In this document: positions 1-5,139 of the stretch, piece by piece
Layout of the letters: the number at the start of each line of letters is the position of its first letter
How positions within the stretch are numbered: position 1 is the first letter of the stretch
From: Chloroflexota bacterium
GTDB lineage: Bacteria > Chloroflexota > UBA11872 > VXOZ01
Assembly: GCA_009839775.1 (NCBI GenBank)
Contig: VXOZ01000221.1
Location: 1-5,139 of the forward strand
DNA length: 5,139 nt
Reading direction: 5' to 3'
The notes under the pieces: model-generated
Seen by the model: the letters and a program-made list of their open reading frames with translations, nothing else
What the model was told of the DNA's origin: nothing
Database searches by the model: none
Program-made: the position numbers and the translations under genes

Positions 1-3000
1 TGTCACGCCGGTTCGTGACTTGGGGTACTTCTCAAACAGCTCCATGCGGGCTCGCTCGCGTAGGACTCGGGGAAGCTGCCGATCGAGATTTCGAAAGTCG
101 CGCCTAAGCGCCTCGTGGTCCCTCCCGGTAAAGTCTCTCAGCCTCGAATCTTGCTGCGTAACGGTGTCGAGCCATGTCGCGAACAGGCGTCGGTTCACAA
201 TCCCAGGAACCAACGCCGCGTTGTCGGTTGCTTCCCGAATTCGCTGGACCGTATCCGGGCCAAAGGATCGGTCAAGTTCGTCCGCAGCCAGCTTGAATTC
301 AATCCAATTTGCCGCGCTGTCGGCGTCTTGATGGATAGATTCGATCCAGGCCGACAACTCGGAGAAAGGCGCCGCTTCCCAGGACTGCCAAGGTGAAGCC
401 GCGACCTCAAAGCGCTGATGGAGCACTCCCATATCCCTGGAAAATGCCGACTGCAGTGATCCAATAGCCTCTGCAATGCCAGCTGGATCGATCGGCATTG
501 CCTCCGCGCAGACAAGCTCACTCAGGCGTTCACTTAGGCGTTGACCTGCCTTGTCGAAGAGGACTTGGCACCAGTGAAGGGCGTCAAAGACGCCATCCCA
601 ATTGGTGTTACGACCACTGAACCACTCGCCGAAATCTTGACGAAGAGCATCTCGAGATTCACGCTCGTCCTGCTGAATGCTTTGAAGACGCGCAAGGTCA
701 TCAATCAGGTCGCCTAACGACTGCCAGTCGGTCGGCGCTTTGGTGAATTCCTCGACCAATGGGCGGGCGACTTTCTCCAACCGCACAAGTGGCGGGATAG
801 TCTCCTGTACCGCTTCCAGGACACCCGATGGGCCGACTTCTTCGAGGTCCAGCCGAGCCGAGTCAAGATCCTGCAGCGAGTCTTTGAGTGACCGTAGCCT
901 CTCTTGAGTTTCCTGCTGTGTGCTGTCTAACGCGCCTAGAGTCGTGTGATTCGTGAGCATCACTCTTAGCTGATCCTGTTTCCATGGCCAGCTAAGCAAG
1001 AGGTCTTCTACTCGGCCAAGTGAGGTTTCGAGTTCTACCCAGTCAGTCTGTCTGGAGCGCGCGTATCGGCCGATGTGATGTTCGATTTCCGAATAGGCCT
1101 CACTCCAACGTCTGCGAAGCGTTCGAATCGCCACCGCGCGCTGAGTTGCTTCAAGTCCATCATTCACGGTTACGGACGCTGACGTCTTGGTGTGATTGCC
1201 GAGTAGGGCGAGCGCAGGGCTTGCCTTCTTGGTTATCACTTCAACACCCGCAGGCCCAACACTCTCCTCATCGAGTCTGTGTTGGCGTACGGAGTGCAAG
1301 GCGCTCTGCAATTCCCGATTCTCGGACTCAGCTCGGGCAGCTGTCTGTCGCAGGTCCTGACGAGCCTTAGAGTCCGTCAGGAGGATCCGGAGAGCGGTGG
1401 GCTCCCAGGGCCACTCGATCAATTGATGTGCGGTCTGGTCGATTAACTGCTGAAGCTGTCTCCAGTCGGTTTCCCGCCCTCTGGCGTAGGGGCCGAGTAA
1501 TGGTTCGACCGCGGCATACGCCGTGTCCCAGTTGCCTCGAAGCCTTTGGACCTCTAACGCGCGCTGAACCGCGTTCAGAGCCTCGCTAACCGAGAAGCTC
1601 TGTGGAAGTTTGGCATGGCCCCTCAGTAATCGTTGATCGCGCCGCCATGCCCCGCCGAGCAATCGCCGAATCTTACTTTGATGGTCGACACGTAAGCGGT
1701 GCAGCAGATGGTCGTCGACAGTCTCAACAAACTCCGGATCAAACTCCTCGAACAGGCCGGATTCAGCGTTGTGCAGCGCCTCATTAGCTGATCCGGCAGC
1801 GTGAACAAGGCGCTTGGTCTCTTCTAGAAGGTCGCTCTCCAGCCATGACTCGGGCACAAGACCCATGTCACGCAGGTCCAGATCCAGGTCACGTGCAGAC
1901 TCAAGTGCGTGCCCAGTCCATCTCCATGAGTTTGCAGATAGATCTGAACCCAGTAAGCTCGCGAGTTGTGCCAATGTTTCCGTCAGAGTGGCGGCTGTGG
2001 CATGTAGAGGTTCGATCACCTCAAGCGAGGCATTGCCGATCAGCCGCTGTAAGTCACTTCGATAGTCCGTGTGGAACCGAAGTAGCGCTTCGCTATCGAC
2101 TTCATCCGCTAGCTCCAATTCGAAACTAACGGCGAGCTCGGATTCGGCTGCTGCTAGAGTCTTGTCGGCTAATTTCGCGACTTCGACTCGGTCTTTCAAT
2201 CCCGCAATATGGTCAAGGTCGAGCCACGTTTCCGGCACGGTTCCCGTCGCCACCACTTCCCGTGCAAAGCGAAGCGCACGTGATGACTCGAGCCACGAGC
2301 CTGACGTCGAATCGGCTCCAAGCTTGCTCGCAAGCTCGTCAAGCGATGCCACAGATTCAGCCGCATCGACGCGCACCCGCGCTGTGCGGTCCAGCAACCG
2401 CTTGGGGTCAGGCATCAGCCACTCTGACCATCTTGATCCAAACGCTTGGCGCAGAGCCCGAATCTCGCCGGGGCTTGGGCGTATCGAACGCGACAGTTGC
2501 TGGTAGCTAAGCGCAGGCGCTTGCCCCCCGAAGGCTATTCCTGTGCGTTCGGCAAGCATGAGAGCTTGCTGCTGTTGGTCGCGTTGCTCCGAGGCGACCC
2601 GACGCAGCTTAGCCAGAGTGTCTCTGCTCAGCCAGTGCCGGAGCACGGGCGGCTTCTCACTGAGGTGACGGGCTATGGCACGAAGATTGGACGCTTCGTC
2701 AAGATGCGCCGGAGTTCGTGTACCTACAAGAGCAGCTTGTTCCTTGAGCAAGGCTTTTGTGCGACCGAGAGCCCCGCGCACCGTGTTGGCGTCCTGCTTG
2801 ATTCGATCCGCAAGACCCACCGAGCTAGTGAGCGGCTTCAACAGATTCCATTTGGACGCTTCAAGCTCGCGGAACTCGTCTGGCCGGCGCGCGATGCGGT
2901 CTACCACTGAACGCACCCCTCTGAGGTGTGTGTCATCAATAGTCGCCACGTCCGGCACCCGGAACTCAACGTCCGGTAGATCACGCAATTGCGCATACTC

Positions 3001-4395
3001 ACCGTGAATCTCGTAAACACTGCGCCCCAGCGGCTGTCGAGATTCATGCAAACCGCGAACGACCTCGTTCAGTGTTCTTCGATTGGCCTCTAACTCCGAG
3101 AAACCATATTCGATTTGCGTACCTTGTCCGCCAGCTTCAATTGAACTCCGCAACTGCTCATACACGGATGTCTTACTTGCCCTATCACTGTGCATGTCTA
3201 AGCAGAACACGCCTAGTTCCTCGCTATCGAGGCGGTCCTTCACCACATCCAGTGCCACGCTCTTTTCGCTGACGAATAGAACTCGCTTCCCTTCGGCGAG
3301 TAAGTTGGAAATTATATTAACGATGGTCTGACTCTTGCCAGTTCCAGGCGGCCCGTGAATAACAAGGTTCGCGCCGTGGCGAGCAGCTGCGACGGCACGT
3401 AGCTGACTGTGGTCTGCTGGCAGCACCGCGACTTCCTGGCCAACACTGAGGATGTCATCAAGCCGCCCACCGGCGAGCTCGGAGTCAGATGGGAAAACAT
3501 CACGCAGTGAGGTCCCGTCGGAATCGAGCACCAGCGATTCCCCAGCAAGTCGGCGAACCAGCGGGTGCGTCACGCCCACGCTTCGCATCTGGTCCAGGTC
3601 TTCCCACATCGCGAGCTTTGTGTATTGAAAGGTCGACAGCACCACTTCTTGGGTGACTCGCCAGCCATCGCGTCCGGCAATGAGTTCGGAAACCTCACGC
3701 AGGTATTCCGTGTACGTTTCGTGATCAAATTCGGGAAGCGTGATTTCAAACTCTCCAAGCTTGTGGCGCAGGGTGGCATTGGCCGTGGCGTCGTCATCCT
3801 CACGCCTTAGCACGAACGGTTCGCCTGGTGATGAGCGCTGCAGGTCGCATGGCAGCAGAAGAAGCGGTGCCCTGGCCCGTTCGCGATCCTCGTCGATCCA
3901 CTCCAGGAATCCGGCAGCTAGGAAAAGAACATTGATTCCCTGCTCTTCCATCCATTCCCGCTCTTTGCGCAAGAAACGCAGCAGCACTCGCTGAAGCGCC
4001 AGCGGCTCGACGTCCGTCGGCAGATCGCCCGGCACGAACTCAATCTCGGCGTCCGCCTCAACTGGTTCGGTAGTTGCCGGCTCGAGCGTTCTGCCGCGTC
4101 GACGGCGGCGACGTCGCGCGTAATCGAAAGTTCGGCCCTTGCGCGCACGCTGCAAGTAGTCATCGATTCCGTCAGGATTGAATCGATTGATGGGTACGCA
4201 GCGGATAGTCGACCGTCGGCCTGACTTCGGCTCCTTGGGAGCGGTGTTTCCCTTGAAGTACAGCAGGTTGTTGCTGCGGTTCAGTTGCAGTAACTGGCTC
4301 TGCCAGCGCGCAACGGCCGCATCGACGCCGTCTGTCCCGCTTTCAGCAACCTTCGGATTGCCCCGCGCCGTGCTCGATTCTCCATGCTCAGCCAT
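1..4395 (-). CDS. Giant DUF4011-family SF1 helicase-like ATPase, putative defence protein (5' part; C-terminus outside window)
   Basis: This is one uninterrupted reading frame of 1465 codons that runs off the left edge. The start is the first ATG after an in-frame TAG at 4416-4414; the next in-frame ATG is codon 149, inside a conserved segment. Shine-Dalgarno pairing is poor (AGGGG about 15 nt upstream). Seen in the protein: a DUF4011-like N-terminal helix (WQSQLLQLNRSNNLLYF, 31-47), an Arg-rich linker (94-102), a conserved block EEQGINVLFLAAGFLEW (150-166) ending in PLLLLP, TFQYTKLAMWEDL (255-267), Q-motif Gln331, Walker A GPPGTGKS (348-355) and motif Ia VLFVSEKSVAL (372-382). A helical, partly coiled-coil insertion with internal repeats follows to residue 1465. 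A family-like segment with Trp1408, RLRDF and FRNLD suggests Walker B is not far beyond the edge. From family knowledge, such proteins are ATP-driven nucleic-acid motors, often with a C-terminal Vsr/MTES_1575-type nuclease and DUF3320, and belong to defence islands. The defence role is inferred. The ATPase assignment is strong, the exact subtype less so. Confidence 0.9.
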   Translation of the reverse strand, partial: MAEHGESSTARGNPKVAESGTDGVDAAVARWQSQLLQLNRSNNLLYFKGNTAPKEPKSGRRSTIRCVPINRFNPDGIDDYLQRARKGRTFDYARRRRRRRGRTLEPATTEPVEADAEIEFVPGDLPTDVEPLALQRVLLRFLRKEREWMEEQGINVLFLAAGFLEWIDEDRERARAPLLLLPCDLQRSSPGEPFVLRREDDDATANATLRHKLGEFEITLPEFDHETYTEYLREVSELIAGRDGWRVTQEVVLSTFQYTKLAMWEDLDQMRSVGVTHPLVRRLAGESLVLDSDGTSLRDVFPSDSELAGGRLDDILSVGQEVAVLPADHSQLRAVAAARHGANLVIHGPPGTGKSQTIVNIISNLLAEGKRVLFVSEKSVALDVVKDRLDSEELGVFCLDMHSDRASKTSVYEQLRSSIEAGGQGTQIEYGFSELEANRRTLNEVVRGLHESRQPLGRSVYEIHGEYAQLRDLPDVEFRVPDVATIDDTHLRGVRSVVDRIARRPDEFRELEASKWNLLKPLTSSVGLADRIKQDANTVRGALGRTKALLKEQAALVGTRTPAHLDEASNLRAIARHLSEKPPVLRHWLSRDTLAKLRRVASEQRDQQQQALMLAERTGIAFGGQAPALSYQQLSRSIRPSPGEIRALRQAFGSRWSEWLMPDPKRLLDRTARVRVDAAESVASLDELASKLGADSTSGSWLESSRALRFAREVVATGTVPETWLDLDHIAGLKDRVEVAKLADKTLAAAESELAVSFELELADEVDSEALLRFHTDYRSDLQRLIGNASLEVIEPLHATAATLTETLAQLASLLGSDLSANSWRWTGHALESARDLDLDLRDMGLVPESWLESDLLEETKRLVHAAGSANEALHNAESGLFEEFDPEFVETVDDHLLHRLRVDHQSKIRRLLGGAWRRDQRLLRGHAKLPQSFSVSEALNAVQRALEVQRLRGNWDTAYAAVEPLLGPYARGRETDWRQLQQLIDQTAHQLIEWPWEPTALRILLTDSKARQDLRQTAARAESENRELQSALHSVRQHRLDEESVGPAGVEVITKKASPALALLGNHTKTSASVTVNDGLEATQRAVAIRTLRRRWSEAYSEIEHHIGRYARSRQTDWVELETSLGRVEDLLLSWPWKQDQLRVMLTNHTTLGALDSTQQETQERLRSLKDSLQDLDSARLDLEEVGPSGVLEAVQETIPPLVRLEKVARPLVEEFTKAPTDWQSLGDLIDDLARLQSIQQDERESRDALRQDFGEWFSGRNTNWDGVFDALHWCQVLFDKAGQRLSERLSELVCAEAMPIDPAGIAEAIGSLQSAFSRDMGVLHQRFEVAASPWQSWEAAPFSELSAWIESIHQDADSAANWIEFKLAADELDRSFGPDTVQRIREATDNAALVPGIVNRRLFATWLDTVTQQDSRLRDFTGRDHEALRRDFRNLDRQLPRVLRERARMELFEKYPKSRTGVT
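820..1167 (-). repeat. Internal protein repeat B, copy 2 (residues 1077-1192, WPW module)
   Basis: This is the second copy of the WPW module. It has ATQRA (1083-1087), Trp1097, AY (1100-1101), YARSRQTDW (1111-1119), WPW (1136-1138), LRVMLT (1143-1148) and VGPSGV (1187-1192). All anchors are displaced from copy 1 by exactly 141 residues. The 25-residue connector between the copies (1052-1076) contains ALALLGN, which may correspond to the LLG ending of repeat A. Weaker relatives of the TDW motif continue downstream (PTDW ending at Trp1224, and GRNTNW ending at Trp1266). Confidence 0.82.
1243..1590 (-). repeat. Internal protein repeat B, copy 1 (residues 936-1051, WPW module)
   Basis: This module aligns without a gap to the copy at 820-1167, at an exact offset of 141 residues. 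Anchors are AVQRA (942-946), Trp956, AY (959-960), YARGRETDW (970-978), WPW (995-997), LRILLT (1002-1007) and VGPAGV (1046-1051). By hand count about 43 of 116 positions are identical (about 37%). The C-terminal third (RAESENRELQSAL) is heptad-like and may form a coiled coil. Function is unknown. The module probably forms part of a helical arm inserted in the helicase motor. Confidence 0.82.
1654..1974 (-). repeat. Internal protein repeat A, copy 2 (residues 808-914)
   Basis: This is the second copy of the module at 2035-2343. It has LASLLG (811-816), SWRW (823-826), ALESAR, VPESWL with Trp851, HNAESGL, then HLLHRL..DHQSKIRRLLG ending at Gly914. It is followed by AWRRDQRLLRG, a basic stretch that has a counterpart in other long DUF4011-type helicases as I remember them. 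The two copies have diverged well beyond DNA-level identity, so the duplication is old and is not a recent slippage event. Confidence 0.72.
2035..2343 (-). repeat. Internal protein repeat A, copy 1 (residues 685-787)
   Basis: This coding segment aligns with a second copy at 1654-1974. Matching anchors in order are LASKLG (688-693), Trp701, ALRFAR, VPETWL with Trp724, AAAESEL, and a closing LLRF..DYRSDLQRLIG ending at Gly787. The distance from Trp724 to its partner Trp851 and from Gly787 to its partner Gly914 is 127 residues in both cases. Copy 2 carries about four extra residues between the SW and VPE(T/S)W anchors. The module looks all-helical. It was found by eye and no structure-based assignment was made. 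Confidence 0.72.
3223..3423 (-). other. N-terminal half of the SF1 motor: Q-motif, Walker A (motif I) and motif Ia
   Basis: Residues 325-391 of the large protein read as a Q-motif (ADHSQLRAV, Gln331), a beta strand (NLVIHG), the Walker A loop GPPGTGKS (Lys354, Ser355; bases 3331-3354), a helix (QTIVNIISNLLAEG) and motif Ia (RVLFVSEKSVAL). This order is typical of AAA_11-type SF1 helicases. The P-loop is intact, so ATP binding is expected. The partner motifs (Walker B with a DEAS-like core, and motifs III-VI) do not occur in the remaining 1,074 residues inside the window, so the motor is split by a very long insertion. Whether the protein hydrolyses ATP cannot be judged from this window. Confidence 0.93.
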
Positions 4396-4437
4396 CGGTT
4401 CGTGCCGCCGCCCCTACGCTCGCCCAGGCGCCGCGCC

Positions 4438-4467
4438 AGCATAAAGACGGCGTGCGCGGGATGTCAC
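4438..4467 (-). promoter_or_regulatory. Putative sigma70-type promoter of the DUF4011 helicase gene
   Basis: Read on the minus strand, GTGACA (4467-4462; 5 of 6 matches to TTGACA) is followed after 18 nt by TATGCT (4443-4438; 4 of 6 matches to TATAAT). Transcription would begin near 4431, giving a leader of about 35 nt before the ATG at 4395. An AT-rich patch on the far side (about 4488-4502) could act as a distal upstream element. The match is moderate and only the position supports it. Confidence 0.4.
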
Positions 4468-4473
4468 ATCCCG
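4457..4473. promoter_or_regulatory. Perfect 17-bp palindrome overlapping the putative -35, possible operator
   Basis: CGGGATGTCACATCCCG is a perfect inverted repeat with two 8-nt arms around a single central C (4465). The -35 hexamer of the proposed helicase promoter lies inside it, so a dimeric protein bound here would block or assist RNA polymerase. The arms are too close together to form an RNA hairpin, which favours a DNA-binding site over a terminator. Which regulator might bind is unknown, and no regulator gene is present in the window. Confidence 0.5.
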
Positions 4474-4536
4474 AGACGCGACAGGATCTTTAATTCACTT
4501 AGTCGACCAGCTGTTCAGGCGACGAGTCGATGGCAA

Positions 4537-4549
4537 CCGCCAATGGCGG
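4537..4549. repeat. Short palindrome CCGCCA-A-TGGCGG
   Basis: This is a perfect 6-nt inverted repeat around one base, between the two larger palindromes upstream of the helicase gene. It is too short to interpret alone, but it adds to the density of symmetric sites in this leader region. It may be chance in GC-rich DNA. Confidence 0.3.
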
Positions 4550-4563
4550 CTGTCTCAATTGCA

Positions 4564-4583
4564 ATGTCGCCCATACGCGACAT
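4564..4583. repeat. Inverted repeat ATGTCGC-N6-GCGACAT, possible second operator
   Basis: Two perfect 7-nt arms flank a 6-nt spacer. The outer half-site (ATGTCGC) resembles the half-site of the 17-bp palindrome (ATGTCAC) located about 100 bp nearer the gene. The 8-mer ACGCGACA also occurs in both places (4476-4483 and 4575-4582). It could be an upstream binding site for the same regulator or a small hairpin. The evidence is sequence symmetry only. Confidence 0.35.
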
Positions 4584-4734
4584 CCTGACGGTGGTCACCA
4601 GGGTCTCGACATCGGGATCGTCGACGCATCACTCCCAACGGCCAGTCCGATCCCCAGTCCAAACCATCCCAGTCTCTCTTCCCCGAAACATTGCCTCCGC
4701 CGTCTCCACCACACTCTCCACGCCGTTCCGAGGC

Positions 4735-5019
4735 TCATACCTCAGCTACCCCCGCAATCAGCCAATCCACAAACGCACGCGGGTCAACAATCCTCACGCC
4801 CTGGTACTCGCCCGGACTGCGATTCTGACGATCACCCGTGACGAAATAGCTCGCCCCTCCCGAGACCGCAGCAGCCAGGATCAGGTCGTCGGCCGGCGTC
4901 GTGGCCACGCCCCGAACGTCGGCCAGCTCGTTCACAAGTTGGGCCCCGTCTTTCGTAGAGCCTTCCCTGAGCTTCCCGAATGGGGGCTGCGTCTCCGACT
5001 GGCCTGTCGTCCTCCGCTC
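4735..5019 (-). pseudogene. C-terminal fragment of a COG1569-type PIN-domain toxin (VapC-like), N-terminus missing
   Basis: The open frame ends at a TGA (4737-4735). Its last 66 codons read like the end of a PIN-domain ribonuclease of the COG1569 toxin family: VRGVATTPADDLILAAA, then GGASYFVTGD, GEYQGVRIVDPRAF and a C-terminal helix. Family members are RNA-cleaving toxins of toxin-antitoxin pairs and run to about 130-145 residues. The two C-terminal acidic sites are present (the Asp of DDLIL and of TGD). The N-terminal LDTNVL motif and the middle glutamate are absent, because the frame loses similarity near 4960 and meets a stop at 5022-5020. The only nearby start is a GTG at 4935 without a good ribosome site. 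The usual Leu-rich loop after TGDR has decayed to QNRSP. No antitoxin gene is visible. It is most likely a dead remnant, though a frameshifted gene is possible. Confidence 0.68.
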
Positions 5020-5053
5020 TCAATTCTCACTACTCTCAGCCCACTCCCGAGTC

Positions 5054-5108
5054 CCCCGTCATCCCGGCGTCCCCAGCCGGGACCCAGCGCCCCGATCGGT
5101 CCCAGCGC
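5054..5108. repeat. GC-rich palindromic intergenic element, probably a dispersed repeat
   Basis: TCCCGGC (5062-5068) pairs with GCCGGGA (5076-5082) across a 7-nt loop. The flanks read CCCCGTCA on the left and CCCAG on the right on the plus strand. That framing (CTGG..CCGGC-loop-GCCGGGATGACGG on the minus strand) resembles palindromic elements that recur between genes in many bacterial genomes. Next to it, GGGACC (5079-5084) and GGTCCC (5098-5103) form a second inverted repeat, and CCCAGCGC is directly repeated (5083-5090 and 5101-5108). It lies where the missing half of the PIN gene should be. Copy number in the genome cannot be known from this window. Confidence 0.5.
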
Positions 5109-5139
5109 TGTCTGTTATAACCATCTGACGCTGCCGACG

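Larger units (their letters stand above)
4396..4734. other. Intergenic region between the PIN remnant and the helicase gene
   Basis: These 339 bases hold no convincing gene. The helicase-proximal third carries the proposed promoter and three palindromes. The distal part (about 4640-4735) is pyrimidine-rich on the plus strand and includes three copies of CCAGTC(C/T) at 4642, 4654 and 4669. I see no rho-independent terminator after the PIN remnant and no antitoxin-like reading frame. A 22-codon minus-strand frame (4515-4583) overlaps a palindrome and is not supported as a gene. Confidence 0.6.

Noticed and set aside
2689..2700. DEAS at residues 566-569 as a candidate Walker B of the helicase
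   Set aside because: It lacks the preceding hydrophobic beta strand, sits in a charged helical stretch (AHLDEASNLRAI) and is followed by about 900 residues with no later helicase motifs. It is a chance match inside the insertion.
2069..2910. Plus-strand frames of 145 and 154 codons within the big gene
   Set aside because: They are antisense to a continuous 1465-codon frame with clear domains. Their Ser/Arg-rich translations are typical shadows.
4457..4473. The 17-bp palindrome as a transcription terminator
   Set aside because: It has one central base, so no viable RNA loop, and no T-run follows on either strand. Its location on a promoter favours a protein-binding site.
4515..4583. Minus-strand 22-codon frame starting MSRMGDIAIETAA as a leader peptide or antitoxin fragment
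   Set aside because: It is short, has no clear ribosome site, overlaps the inverted repeat at 4564-4583 and lies upstream of the proposed helicase promoter. It is not similar to any antitoxin I know.
4530..4841. Plus-strand 103-codon frame beginning MATANGGCLNCN
   Set aside because: It has low-complexity Pro/Ser/His content, overlaps palindromes and the end of the PIN remnant, and shows no family resemblance. The two cysteines at the start are not enough to call a metal-binding protein.
4832..5023. Minus-strand 63-codon frame overlapping the PIN remnant
   Set aside because: It is a frame-shifted reading of the same DNA, Arg/Gly-rich and without motifs. The overlapping frame with the COG1569 signature is the real one.
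4543..5139. Plus-strand frame open from an ATG at 4543 to the right edge (199 codons)
   Set aside because: It lies codon-for-codon antisense to the PIN remnant. The translation is rich in Ser, Pro and Arg with no recognisable motif, and there is no ribosome site. It looks like a GC-rich shadow frame.
1..5139. CRISPR array, tRNA, rRNA or a complete insertion sequence
   Set aside because: There are no regularly spaced DNA repeats with spacers, no cloverleaf-like or rRNA-like segments, and no transposase frame or long terminal inverted repeats.

Overview
The window is dominated by the 5' part of one very large minus-strand gene. It starts with an ATG at 4395 and stays open to the left edge of the window (1465 codons, no stop). 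I read the product as a giant DUF4011-family superfamily 1 (SF1) helicase-like ATPase. Its N-terminal DUF4011 region is followed by a Q-motif, a textbook Walker A (GPPGTGKS, residues 348-355) and motif Ia. After that comes a helical insertion of about 1,070 residues or more, which is still running at the window edge. The rest of the motor (Walker B and motifs III-VI) and any C-terminal nuclease or DUF3320 domain must lie beyond base 1. Multi-domain proteins of this family are known in prokaryotic defence islands (DUF4011-helicase-Vsr-like nuclease-DUF3320 architecture), so anti-phage defence is the leading hypothesis. The part of the gene that would settle it is outside the window.

Layout. 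1-4395 (minus): the helicase gene. Its insertion contains two different duplicated modules, one of about 105 residues with a 127-residue period and one of 116 residues with an exact 141-residue period. 4396-4734: non-coding leader and intergenic DNA. It holds a possible sigma70-type promoter for the big gene whose -35 hexamer lies inside a perfect 17-bp palindrome, plus two more inverted repeats that could be operator half-sites. 4735-5019 (minus): the C-terminal half of a PIN-domain (COG1569-type) toxin whose N-terminal half is missing, probably a pseudogene. 5020-5139: non-coding DNA with a GC-rich palindromic element of the kind that is dispersed between genes in many bacterial genomes.

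Organism. The DNA is moderately GC-rich (roughly 55-60% by eye) and clearly bacterial in style. The combination of a COG1569 PIN remnant, a palindromic intergenic element and a DUF4011 helicase would fit Chloroflexota or another free-living environmental lineage. This is a weak inference and no marker gene is present.

How the pieces relate. The helicase gene appears to be transcribed alone from its own promoter, with a possible repressor or activator site. The PIN remnant upstream on the same strand looks like debris of a toxin-antitoxin locus, which is common in defence islands. No antitoxin is visible. No RNA gene, CRISPR array or complete mobile element was found.
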